From Pyxicephalus adspersus (lineage: Eukaryota; Chordata; Amphibia; Anura; Pyxicephalidae): DNA of 64,000 bases. Below the pieces are notes generated by a model. That model saw nothing but the letters and a program-made list of their open reading frames with translations, did no database searches and had not been told where the DNA came from. Shown piece after piece: positions 42,849 through 54,113 of the stretch (positions are counted from its first letter, which is position 1; each line of letters begins with the position of its first letter). Where the stretch lies: NCBI RefSeq assembly GCF_032062135.1, contig NC_092861.1:60343002-60407001 (forward strand), given 5' to 3'. A program made the position numbers and the translations under genes.

Positions 42849-43519
42849 CACAATCATTTGTCAATTGATACATCAAGCTGGCTTCTTGCCCTTTAGACAA
42901 GCTCCAGACAATGTCAGAAAAATAATTCTTATTGAGGCAGCTCACAAATGTAAACATCTTATAAGATCTAGTCCTGATATATCAGGTATAAATTAGCTAA
43001 TTCTTACCATAAAATCTCCTTATTTGTTGATTATGCTCTTTTCAGTATCGTAAACCCCTTTCTCTTTACCTAATCTTTCCACCGTTCTTCAAAAGTTTAG
43101 CCACATCTCAGGTCTCTCCATAAACTTATCCAAATCAAAAGCCATAGACATTACCCTGCCAGATCATATAATAACCACCCTTCAAACAAATTTTGAGTTT
43201 CAGTGGGCCTCTCAATTCCTTCTATATCTAGGTGTCAGCATATCCAAATCGTACCAAACTCTGTATACTCTTCTATGTTCTCCAAACCAAGGATGTTATT
43301 ATCCTCCTGATCTGCTTCCTTTTAACCTCTCCTTGTTTTTGTAAAATTCCAGCAATTAAGATGTCACGGATGTACCAATTGTTGTACCTTTTCCAAGCCT
43401 TCCCTCTCAAAATCCCAGGACACACCTTAAAAAAACTTTCAAAGGAACATACTGAAATTTATATAGAATTCTACATAAAATTTTCACCAGATGGTACAGA
43501 GTGCCTTGTTGTAAGGCAC

Positions 43520-43702
43520 TTGTTGCAGATTGTAAGCTCTTCGGGGCAGGGTCCTCCCCTCCTGTATCCCTGTCTGTATTAGTCTGTCATTTGCAATCCC
43601 TATTTAATGTACAGCGCTGCGTAATATGTTGGTGCTATACAGATCCTGTTTATTAATATAATAATAATAATAATAAGATTAATAATAATAATAATAATAA
43701 TT
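43520..43702 (+). repeat. L2 LINE 3' tail with (AAT)n end
   Basis: GATTGTAAGCTCTTCGGGGC, TGTCATTTGCAATCCC, GTACAGCGCTGCGTAATATG, then an AAT/ATAATA microsatellite. Sits inside the L1 relic. Confidence 0.85.
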
Positions 43703-44295
43703 TCTCAAGCTCAAATTCTACTACATCATACCCAGCCCACACCACAAAAACACAAAAAAACACTGCTTTTTTACATATTGAATGTGGGGATCCGAGGATT
43801 TGGAAGTCAACAACTAGTCCAACTATAAAAGATTGGTTTACACAAATTGATCACATTTCTGAAATGGAGGAATTGATTCACTCATCCTGGGACACCATTA
43901 CAAAATATTACACAACATGGGCCTCATGGTGGGATTTCCATGCATCTCAAGAATACAGGAATGTATTCAATAATGATCCCTGATTTCTCACATTAGGTTT
44001 GGTAGGAGAGAGTCCAATATGACACAGGAAAGAGGTACATATGAAGATAAATAAATAAAGATTTTTTTTCACAAATTAAGTTTGTATTACTTTAGTTTCT
44101 CATGACTGTCAGTTTTGGTTGCTGCTAAAAGGGGTCTCTAGGCCATTGCATGAAGTGTAGGGTCTGAAGTCACTTATGTTACACAAAAATAATCAAAATA
44201 TTCAATGTGTAAATAATTTGCACAAATATAAAACATTGTATATTTTCATTTGTAAACTCAATAAAACTTTATTTTGGAAAAAAAAAAAAAAAGAA

Positions 44296-45655
44296 TTCTA
44301 CAAAATGTGGATTAGCTGCTAATACTCTCTACCAACCTCGTAAAATGGGGTGGATTAAGTGTAACCTAACTTTACTCACTACCGTGCGGCAGCACGTTTG
44401 GCCCACACCACTAAATACAATGTTGCATTTGAAATACCCAACTGGACTGATCTTATATGACAATCCCCTTTGGACAGTCCCCCCCACACACACACACACA
44501 CACACCACCTCCACCATTATATAATTCAAAATGGGAAGGAGAATTGAGATGCTCCTAATCACAGAACCCCTGGGACCAAATGTAATGCTATGTCATGCTC
44601 TATCAATAATAATGCTCAGAAATCCACTTTTAAAGTGCTATATAGGTGGTACCTTGTTCCCTCTAATACTGCACGTTATGTGCCACACAGTTCCCCACTA
44701 TGCTTTAGGGAATGCTCAGAATTAGATACTATCTCAGTATTCACCCCAGAAATATTCTGAAGCTGGGTGGCACAAAGCTGTAGGTCTGTGACAGCCCCTG
44801 TATTGTGACCTAGCTCTTTAGTAACCACCCAAAAACAGGTGGGTGGTTACTGAAAAGTGCTGGGTGGTGCACCCAGCTAGGGAAAACACTGCTATCTGCA
44901 TGCATGGTGGGATTGTCCAGTGGCATTCAATTTCTGGTCTTCCACTTCCTCTCTAAAGTGTTTAACAAACAAATTCTCATAGATCCACAAACCTCCCTCC
45001 TATCTCTTAAACCTAGCTGTCTAATCCACAATCAATTCCGATTTATGCAGCATATAATCACTGCAGCTAAACAAACTATAATGAAGGGTTGGAAGTCTCC
45101 TTCCTTAAACTTTAGGGAGGTTCCAAAACATGTTTCCTGGATTCACACAAGAAAAATACACAGCACAATTAGAGGATACTATGGATACATTTTATTCCAT
45201 TTGGTCACTTTAGATCAATACCTGGCAATCTCTGACTAAGGACTTTGAGTTGTACTCCCTATAACTTGTCATTTTATATTTTATTGTGTAATTCCATTTC
45301 ACCAGAAGTATTATCAACCATCCCCCTTATCCTATCTTCCCTCCCTTACCAGTCTAATATTTATTTCCCTGTGTTTTTTTACTTCCCACTAACTATATCC
45401 TTTTGATGTTAAGATACATATTTATAATTCTTTCAGTCTACATAACACATATTCTTATAAAACCCCCCATGGTTATAACTGGATAAACTGGGATAAAATG
45501 TCTTTCATATAAAAGATGTAATTGTCTAATGTATCATCTTTCTAATTTTTGTATAAGTTTTTTTTTTCATTCACCAATTTTGTAAAATTAATTACAGTTC
45601 TATTATATTTGGAACTCTTTCGTATTTAATAATTTTTTTTTTTAAATAAATGTAA
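44296..45655 (+). pseudogene. Second L1-like LINE 3' fragment
   Basis: Frames resembling the L1 ORF2 C-terminus: KWGGLSVPNLTLYY (about 44,340-44,385), then HAWWDCPVAFNFW (after 44,894), then LLSLKPSCLIHN...HIITAAKQTIMKGWKSPS (45,000-45,100). It ends near AATAAATG at about 45,645. A (CA)n run (44,485-44,506) and a hAT-like MITE lie within it. Confidence 0.65.
44731..44892. repeat. Short hAT-like element inserted in the L1 fragment
   Basis: CAGTATTCACCCCAG at the left, GCTAGGGAAAACACTG at the right, with GGGTGGTTACTGAAAAGTGC inside. CTATCT lies directly at both borders as a possible target duplication, and removing the element restores the L1-like reading. Confidence 0.7.
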
Positions 45656-47334
45656 GAAAGCTTACCAGTGACATCATAATTATATGGGGTTATACATAAC
45701 ATTTCACAGTCTGACTTCTGATGGGCTCCATGAGAGGAGGGAGGTATCCATACCTACCTAGCAGACTCTCAGCTTGTAGGTGGTAGATGGGAAAGTGAGA
45801 AAGGGCTGGTGTGACTCCCAGTGGTGCAGATGACATACCTTTGGAAGTGCCAGCTTATATTACTGTTTCAACAATACTAAAAAAAAACTCAAACAAGGAC
45901 AGGCTTGGGCACATCATTTAACATAAAAGGATTCAGATGTGATTGCCTTGGAATTTCTGCTTTCATTCCCAAGAGATTGGAATGATTTTTTTCTGGGTTT
46001 TTTTCTATGGTTTATCAAAATCTACATCTCTTCCATACATTCATATTTAACAATTCTGCAGAATAGGGTGATTTTAAAATCTGACCCAATGTTTCTCCCT
46101 AAAGTGGTCCCTAAAGTACACATGAATCATGAAGTGGTGCTTCCTGCTTTTTGTACCTCAGCTGTCAATGCTAAGGAAGAGCTGGTTGAGTAGTTAGATG
46201 TCCATTGCTTTACCATGTATTTCAGAAAATTGGATCCTTTGCTAATTTTGTTTTATTGATCCAATATGTGACAAAGAGCTTCCAAGAGTTTTCCCTCGTT
46301 ACGTGAATCAGATACAGAATTTTTGTTCATATAAACTAATATGACAAATACCTTCATCTTAAATTAGATGACATACAAAATCATTGCTTACTTCCTGTGC
46401 AATGAGAACAGGAGCCCATGAGAGGAACGTTCTAAGGCAACAGTGGTCTGCAAATCGGGCCTTAAACATTCTAGAGTGGAACTGTTTTCCAGCTAAAATC
46501 TAGCATTTGGGAGGAAGGTCAGCTATCTTCCAGTCCCTATCTAGTCCCTATTGGACCCCATTAAAAGGCTTTGGTCTCGATTCCTGTCAAACTGACCATT
46601 CTTTACTAGACAAGAAGTGAGGGTAAGGAAGGTAATGTTCACATTTATTGCAGTGCATTTACTGCTTCCTTGTGCCAGGGAAATTCTGCCCCTGGGAAGA
46701 CTACATGCAGCTTTTCCTGGCAGCAGCCCTATAGAAAATGAATAGGGGCAGCAGTGAGCGGTACTGGTAGATCCCTATGTAGGCCTAAACTTGCCCTAAT
46801 TCTCAAGCAGCAACACAAAAACAAAAATACTTTTATTTATTAGAATAAGGTAAATATGAGAATCCATTTCAGATTGTTATTTCTCTCTGTGTCCATGTTT
46901 CAGTTTTTTCCTCTCTTCACATTTAGTGAAACATTTGGCAGGAACTGAGAGGAAAGCTCGGGAGCAACGTATAGCAGAAAACATTACAGGAGTTTTAACA
47001 CTTTCACACTCTTTTTAAAACTAGAAAAAACGCACACATGCCGTATACTTTAAATTTCTTTTAGATCTTTCAGGTCCTGGAAGATGATTTGGGGAAAATA
47101 ATTTTCAATAATTTTCCAGCATCTTCCACTTCACCCATGCTTTCCTATTTTTTTTTCCTTTTTCTGATTTTTTGGTAACAATGGCTCCTTCTCATGCACG
47201 ACAGTGATAGTTGTCCTATGCTGGGAATGAGAGGGTTTTTACCCTTTTCATCTCTCAAGTAGCTGTCTGGAAAGAAGAAATAGAATATCTTCATTTATAA
47301 AATGTTCAGATCAGTTAAGCTTCTGCAACATTAT
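45656..47334. other. Intergenic, mostly unrecognised
   Basis: Apart from a short repeat at 46,722-46,775 shared with intron 1 (34.0 kb), I see no gene or clear element. Confidence 0.45.
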
Positions 47335-47342
47335 AACTAAAC

Positions 47343-48631
47343 CAGGGGTCTGCAACCTGCGGCTCCGGAGCCGCATGCGGCTCTTCAGCCTCCTTGTTGT
47401 GGCTCCCTTCGGCTGCCGCGGGGAGATCTCTGATGGGGAATCCCCTTCCTCCCAAGACACTGCGGAGGAGGGGGATTCCCTATCCGGTGTTCTAATGAAA
47501 AAAATCTACCAGTGAAATAAATCTACCATGGGGCGTGTACAAATGGGTGTATACAATGACATCCCCCTCCTTTGAACCCCAATTCCTCTGGAATGGGGAG
47601 ATGTACAAAACCAAAAATGTAGGTGCAAGTGGGGGACACCTGTGACTAACACCCCCTAAAATTTAATTGTTAGGCTATCATCAGAACATAAAGAACTCTG
47701 CCCATCAAAAAAATCTACCGTTACACATTTCTGGAGGCACCTGAACCCCAATTTCTCTGGAACAGGAAGGGGGTACAGGTGAACAAAATTAGAGGTGCAA
47801 GTGGGGGACACCTGTGGCTAACACCTCCTAAAAACTCCACCCATCAAAAAACCCCTACCCTGTTACACATTGTTGGAGGCTTCTAGCACCTAAACCCCAA
47901 TTTATCTGGAAACGGGGGTACAGGTGAAAAAAATTTGAGGTGCAAGTACGGGACACCTGTGGCTAACACCTCCTAAAAATTCATAAAAACTCTGCCTATC
48001 AAAAAAATCTACCCTGTTACACATTGCTGGAAGCATCTAGCATCTGAACCCCAATTTCTCTGGAACGGGGGGGAGGCGGTACAGGTGACCAAAATAGAGG
48101 TGCAAGTGGGGGACACTTATGGCTAACACCACCTACAATTGAATCGCTAAGGCATCGTCAGAAAATAAAGAACTCTGCCCATCAAAATAATCTACCCTGT
48201 TACACATTGCTGGAGGCGTCTAGCACCTGAACCCCAATTACTCAAGATTGGGGGGTACAGGTGAACAAAATTAAAGCTGCAAATGAGGGACACCTGTGGC
48301 TAACACCCCTTAAAATTTCATCGCTAAGGCATCGTCAGAACATAAAGAACTCTGCCCATCAAAAAAATCTACCCTGTTACGTTAGAAGCCTCCAGCTAAT
48401 GTAACAGGATGATACGTTAGAAGCTGGATGCTTCTAGGGGCATAGTTCAGTGTTTAATTTATTTCAAAGTAGGCCTACACATGCACACTTGTTGTAACAG
48501 GTAAAATTACAAAAATATTAAAACTTTTAAAAGTTTATAAACTGTGTTATGTTTTGCGGCTCCAGACTATTTTTGTTTAGTGGAAGAGGAGGCAAAATGG
48601 CTCTTTTGATAGTAAAGGTTGCTGACCCCTG
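47343..48631. mobile_element. Complete non-autonomous hAT-like element with 8-bp target duplications
   Basis: Termini CAGGGGTCTGCAACC and (reverse complement of the right end) CAGGGGTCAGCAACC, 14/15 identical. It is flanked by perfect 8-bp direct repeats AACTAAAC (47,335-47,342 and 48,632-48,639). CAG-starting ends with 8-bp duplications are typical of hAT transposons. No transposase frame is present. The interior is largely a tandem array. Confidence 0.9.
47500..48395. repeat. Internal tandem array of the hAT-like element, about 5 copies of 140-185 bp
   Basis: Each unit has ATCTACCCTGTTACACATTG, GAACCCCAATTTCTCTGGAA, GTGCAAGTGGGGGACACCTG, GGCTAACACC and (in longer units) CATCGTCAGAACATAAAGAA. 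Units start near 47,705, 47,848, 48,000, 48,183 and 48,360. Length varies because some lack the CATCGTCAG block. Confidence 0.9.
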
Positions 48632-49987
48632 AACTAAACTGTTTCAAGCTCCTCTTGTGGGACAACCTGTACCTGTAATTGTTCTGCCTACTTGTTGCAA
48701 GTGGCAGAGAAAACAAAACTTTCCCTTACCACACACATTCTAAAAGTTTTTCTTTTTCATTTCCTAAGGGTCCGTTTTTCAAGAATAATATCCTGTCCAA
48801 ACCTGTGTTCAGGTTTGGTTTGATTTAACGCTGTGTAGATAGGGTCCCTTTAGTTTTAAAAATCACAATTTCAACTGTAAAGGATTTGGATTAGGGTTAA
48901 AACCTTTATTAAAACACTGCCTCTGTCTCCTTTTAGAAGATTTGCCTATACTCCCCAACCTTATGTCTTCCTAGTAAACAGGACAGAAAGTAAAGGAAAA
49001 AACGTGTAAATTTAAAAGTGTTGGTCCTGTAATTGTTAAACTAGACCATTTCTTCTTGACCATTTATCATAGTGGGACCCTTAAAACAACTTTCAGGTCT
49101 TTATGAACCCCTGCTACAATTACTATATCAACATCTCACAGTATATTAGCATAGTTATAGGAAGGCTTAATACATTGCTGGTCAGTGGGAAAAATGTCAC
49201 CCTTGCAGAAAGCCACAAAGATAATTTATGTCAATTAAACTGATTTGATAGCCACAAACTGCTCCTTTTTTCAAGGAACCCCTAGCAACCTCTGGAGGAA
49301 ACTTGTTGAGAAATACTGCTATATACAGTACACAGGACAGGTACTATACTGTGCTTTATTATGCTAATTACTGTGAATTGCATTGGTATGGGATACCTTT
49401 TCTTTTTTTGTGTCCACCTCCACCTCCCCTTTGTTTACAGCTCTGCCACCCAACAGTCCTATGTAGCAATACCTTTTTTTGTGCGTTAGCAACAGCTGTA
49501 ATTCTTATTTATTTTTCATTTTCAGCTTGGTCAAAGAAAATTAAGGGTAGAGTTTAAAGCAGTTAATCTGACATTTATCAAACATTCACTGCAGATGAAT
49601 CTTCCTAGTGCATGTGCTGTAAATGACAATATTAATTTAACTACAAGGAAAAATTGTTTTTTTAAGTATGTGTGTGTGTGTGGGGGGAGGGTGTTTGGTA
49701 TTCTATTTTCTATTGGTAGTTTTGTCAGTATATAAATGGGAGACACAAATCTGGTACCACAACCCTGTCTAATCATAGTTTCTCCTTCTGCATATGTATT
49801 TTGGGGATTTTTAAGGCACCAAGACATGACATTGTATATAAAATGTCAACATTTATTTCTTAACAATCGCAATGAATAAATAGAAATTTCAAGTGTGTTT
49901 TACAATTATTACTTTTGTTAAGAACATAATTTCATAAATTCAATGTACTTCAATTCACATATATCCTTTTGAATACATGTTTTTTGT

Positions 49988-50030
49988 CCCTTACGCGTTT
50001 CTCCTGAAGGCTTCTTCAGAACACCAAAAA
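49988..50030. repeat. ACGCGTTTC...CTTCTTCAG motif, isolated copy
   Basis: TTACGCGTTTCTCCTGAAGG then CTTCTTCAGAACACC. The same type of motif occurs twice in the inverted repeat at 58-59.6 kb and at 58,085. Confidence 0.6.
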
Positions 50031-50085
50031 GTGATTGCACTAGCTAAGTTGAAGGCATTTCAAAATCATCATCTGAATCAAGATT

Positions 50086-50856
50086 CCTAAAGCGTACCTA
50101 AACTCAGATTTTTTATTTTACATAGATGGGTGAACAACTCTTTAATTTAAAGTAAAAATGTTGTTTGTTTGTTGTTAACCTTCAGGGCAGTTCATTTCTG
50201 CCAGGATTTATATGTCTAAAAGCGGTACATTGTTTTTCATGAAAATTTATTTTACAGTACAATATAATAGTTCGAGTATAATAAAGTTTGAAACATGAAA
50301 TCATATCAAAATAATACATTTAATAAATTTAATAACACATTAATAATAAACTTTGACATGAATTTGTGTTTCGAACTTTATTATACTCATACTATTATAC
50401 TATATTGTAAAAAGAATTTCATGAAAGACAATGTACCTCTTTTAGACATATAAATGCAGTGTATTGCGTTCAATACAGTTATTTTGTATGAATGCGATAC
50501 AAAGTAATTTGAAATTCCTGCCACGCCCCTAACGGTGGCTCTATGCACAGACGCCCCGGGAAACTCCCGGGGAATGTCAGCGCACTCACACTACGTCATG
50601 CATCCCGGAGGGGTGTTGGCTGCTCCTTCTGCGCATGCCCAAATCTTAGGGCACGTGCAGAAGGAGCCTTTTTATCAATAGAAAAAAAAATGCCCATCTC
50701 ATGCCTGCACAGAGCAAGATCAGGTGACGCAGGAAGATGAACCCGGAGGAAGATCTCTTCACCCGGCTGAAGACGCATACAGGGACGACAGATAGACTGA
50801 TCTGCGAATTAAAGGTATTTGTGTTTTTTTTTGTTTTGGGTTTACATCCGCTTTAT
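50086..50856. repeat. TTAAAG-type MITE with nested foldback
   Basis: Left CCTAAAGCGTACCTAAACTC, right GGGTTTACATCCGCTTTA. The GC-rich core TGCTCCTTCTGCGCATGCCC, GGAGCCTTTTTATCAATAG is shared with the 35.6-kb element. A 250-bp palindrome is inserted in its left half. Confidence 0.65.
50206..50455. repeat. 250-bp near-palindromic foldback element
   Basis: ATTTATATGTCTAAAAGCGG at the left and its inverse CTTTTAGACATATAAAT at the right. The arms (about 85-100 bp) include CATTGTTTTTCATGAAA and TCGAGTATAATAAAGTTTGA. Confidence 0.85.
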
Positions 50857-51184
50857 CACCACTTAATGTGAACACCAAACTGTTTGGCTATACTCATTGA
50901 TGAATTAGAAGATTTCACCATTTAGTTAGAATACACCAATTGGTAGTCTTATTCCGATTTTTTCTCCTCACTCATGACCATTCCTATAGATGTACCTCCT
51001 GGTACTGGTATAGGCAAAGCTTCTCTTTGTTTGCAGCACATCACTGCCTTCCTGAGTGGTAAAATAGTGTGTAGCAAGCACCACTAATTTATCTCACAAT
51101 TTGTCATAGCTATTATTATGTTTAGGCAATAGAATTGGACTGTTCTCTATTTCTTGTACTAAGACCTAACCAAGCTTTTAACGT

Positions 51185-52640
51185 ACTGTCTAGCCAATGT
51201 ACAACACTTATAGCTGTTGTCAAGAAGCCTCATGCCCCTTTTATTGTGGACTACTGAGCTTCTTGCATACTATTCAGTCAGTGTACAATATTTGTGGCTG
51301 TTTTCTTTCATATAGTAATCTATTTCAAGGTAAACATTTTCTTAGCTTTTCCTTATAAATTGCAGCTAACCAAGTTGTTTACATACTGTCCAGCCACTGT
51401 ACAATATTTGTGGCTGTTGTCTTTCAGATCTAACCTCTATTTGAAACAAACAAATGTCTCAGCTCTCCATTATTTATTGTGGTCTGACCAAGCTGCTAAC
51501 ATACTGTTCAGCCAAAAGCCTATTCCAGTGCTTTATCACTGTAAAAGTTCCACACTGTAATTCTACAGCTTGACCTATGTTTCAAATTGTCTCTTTCTAA
51601 GTTAATCCTGTGTTCGACTGATTTATTAAAGCTCTCTGAGATTGGAGAAGATACACTATCATGGGAGAACCTAGGCAATCCAGCAAACCTGGAATGAATT
51701 TCCTAAAAATCAATTGCTATTAGCAGAAGTGTGGTTTTATGTGTAGAAAAGAATGGCTTCCTGTTCTGGTAATAGTCTTATGTTGGAAATGACTAGATGG
51801 TATCGGGTTCCTGCTCTTTTGAAGCATATTCATCACAAAGACACTGGGTACTGCTGTAGAGGGTTGCCAGGTGGCAAGTTATGATATTTATTTCAGGTGG
51901 TTTTTTCCACTGCTCACTAGGTTTTGGGTTAAAATATTCAAGTTACAAGAACAGCTGTTTCGAAGTGCATACGTAGAGACCCATGGGTGGCACTTTTTAA
52001 ACCCCCTATACTAACAAATGCTGAATGTTAAAGTTTGTTCATTCGCTAAGCAAACCATCACTAGCCATTGAAAAAGAACAGCCTCTTGCAATACATGAAG
52101 TAAAAATTCAATAATATCTTTATAAATGAAGAACTCACTAATATGCTGAATGACACCCATAAAACATGCATGGAAGTTTGGGAACCCTGGATGCAGTATG
52201 CATTACCCTCATATTCTCCAATGTCTATAGCCAACTTGGATTTATTTTATATTCATAACAGTGCACCTTTCTTCTTCACTGGATGCTTTTTCTACTTTAT
52301 TCCTTATTCTTTCCTTCTCATTTCTCCACCAAATAGTGGTCTTGTTCTACTAAATTTCACTAAATTCTTTGTTGTAGCCTAGTCCAGTGCTCAAGCCAAG
52401 TATGTGGCCATTGTCTTTCAAAAAATACATCCTAATTTCTATTTGAAGGTAAACCCTGCCTTTTCTCTGCTATTTATTATTGTTGTCTATCCAAGCTGTG
52501 TACATACTTTCCAAACACTACAACATGTACTATATATACTCTATTGTTTATTTTAAGATAAAAACCAGCCTCCTTTCTCTCTTTTTATTGTTGCCTAAGC
52601 TATACCTTGCTACTTCTTACAATGCCTTTAGGCCACTGTA
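51185..52640. repeat. Degenerate tandem repeat, unit about 115-120 bp
   Basis: Blocks CAGCCACTGTACAATATTTG + TGGCTGTTGTCTTTCA recur near 51,191, 51,275 and 51,391; related blocks appear at 51,510 and 52,391, each followed by a TATTTATTGT/CCAAGCTG block. A MITE half (51,618-51,720) and unrelated sequence interrupt it. Confidence 0.6.
51618..51720. repeat. Half of a CTGATTTATT-type foldback MITE
   Basis: CTGATTTATTAAAGCTCTCT, GGAGAAGATACACTATCATG, CAATCCAGCAAACCTGGAAT; only the left arm is recognisable. Confidence 0.7.
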
Positions 52641-53192
52641 AACGAGTGTATGTTTCATGCACAAATTTACATCTGCAAAGCAGTTTACATGTAAACCAAT
52701 GACCTTTCAGTTACAAATTGGTTTACCCCCTTACCACCACCACTTTCAGAAGGCCTGAGTAAGAATGTAATTTAAAAAACAAAAACAAAAGAGAGGACCA
52801 AACAGTGGTTAAGGTATTGTGTGCATTAAAAAAACCCTGCAGAAAATAATTTTGAGAGGAGTACAGAAAATCCTGTTTTCTTCATTGTTTTAAGGGACAG
52901 ACAGACATAAATTCATGAACATGTGAGACATACAAAAGTAGTTTTAAAACTGAGAGGCAGTCAAGAACACCCAAACATGTGCAAATTTTGCAATCCATTG
53001 AAAAGGTGATCATACAGCAACCTTCAGGGTGTTACATCTGAATAAAGTAAGCATCTGTCAATGCAGTCACATCTACCCTGCCGTAATGGGACTGATATTC
53101 TAAGCTTCTTATGTACTGAATCCCAAAACTCTAGCTGATACTTCATGGGGAACATGAGTCACCCTCTGCCCAAGGGTACAAACCAAATGATG

Positions 53193-53677
53193 TTTAAAGC
53201 CCAACTAAACCTGAAATTGTACATGACATATTTGAGTTGATTTAGTAGAATGAATATAAAGAGTTTGTAGAAGCAAAGTAATGGACAATATGTCAGCTTT
53301 TCCACTGCATTTTCTCTCATATCTGTATTCAACCGATGGGAGGTTTAAACAGAAGTAATCATGCAACGTTCATAGAAAGAAAAATTGAAGCTAGACAATA
53401 TTTTCGTGTTTGCATGCATTACAGTAAAATAATAGGAAGGGGCAGGACTTATAGTAATTGCCCACAGTGATTGTGGGCAATTGAATGACCTCAGTCTGTT
53501 AACGGGAAATGAAAGGTGCAATAGGTCAGGTCTTTGTGGAAAGATGCCCAGCTACAGCCAAACATGGGAGTTTTTACATTCCTAAAGTTCAGTTCCAAAG
53601 GTAATGTTTATACCATATAATAATGAAAATGATTTCATGATTAGCCTTGTTCAATTTGGGTTTAGTTTGGTTTTAAC
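53193..53677. repeat. TTTAAAGC...AACTAAACC MITE
   Basis: Left TTTAAAGCCCAACTAAACCT; right GGGTTTAGTTTGGTTTTAA, its inverse. A partial copy of the same element is at 28,966-29,080 (TTTAAAGCCCAACTACACCC). Confidence 0.7.
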
Positions 53678-53897
53678 TAGAGGTTTTTGAAAAGATTACC
53701 CAAGGCTGAAACCTGTCCTTTAAGGATGCTTAGTGTGAAGCATTGGTCTACCCCATCCGAAGACAGGACTGTACCCTTGACAGACAGGACAGGACTCCAT
53801 CTATGACAGAATAGAAACGTGCACCCACTTTTAAACCTTCGAAGTTCAAGAAGGGTACATACAAATATAGTGCATTACAGCTCCACCAAAGACATTG

Positions 53898-54109
53898 GGC
53901 CTGATTTATTAACTCTCCAATGCTGGAGAGGATACATTTTCATCAGTGATGCTGGGTGATCCAGCAAACCAGGAATGGATCTGGTGCAGGATTTAAAACA
54001 TTTGAAGCAAATGACTTTTAAGAAATCCATTCCAGGGTTGCTTGATCACCCAGCTTTACAGATGAAAGTGTAATCTCCCCAGCTTTGGAGATCTCTAATA
54101 AATCAAGCC
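53898..54109. repeat. Foldback MITE, complete, ATTG target duplication
   Basis: GGCCTGATTTATTAACTCTC at the left and GAGATCTCTAATAAATCAAG + CC at the right, inverted copies. The two halves pair over most of the 212 bp. ATTG flanks both ends (53,894-53,897 and 54,110-54,113). Confidence 0.85.
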
Positions 54110-54113
54110 ATTG

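Larger units (their letters stand above)
42478..44291 (+). pseudogene. L1-like LINE relic, interrupted
   Basis: Pieces of L1 ORF2 in order: PVSLINIDLKILAKLCIRL (about 42,510-42,560), HQAGFLPFRQAPDNVRKI (about 42,870-42,925), HISGLSINLSKSKAIDITLP (about 43,100-43,165), FQWASQFLLYLGVSISKS (about 43,200-43,255), LLYLFQAFPLKIPGH (about 43,380) and a C-terminal part to 43,980. It ends with AATAAAACTTTATTTTGG and an A-run at 44,278-44,291. A MITE (42,564-42,848) and an L2 tail (43,520-43,700) sit inside. Confidence 0.75.
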
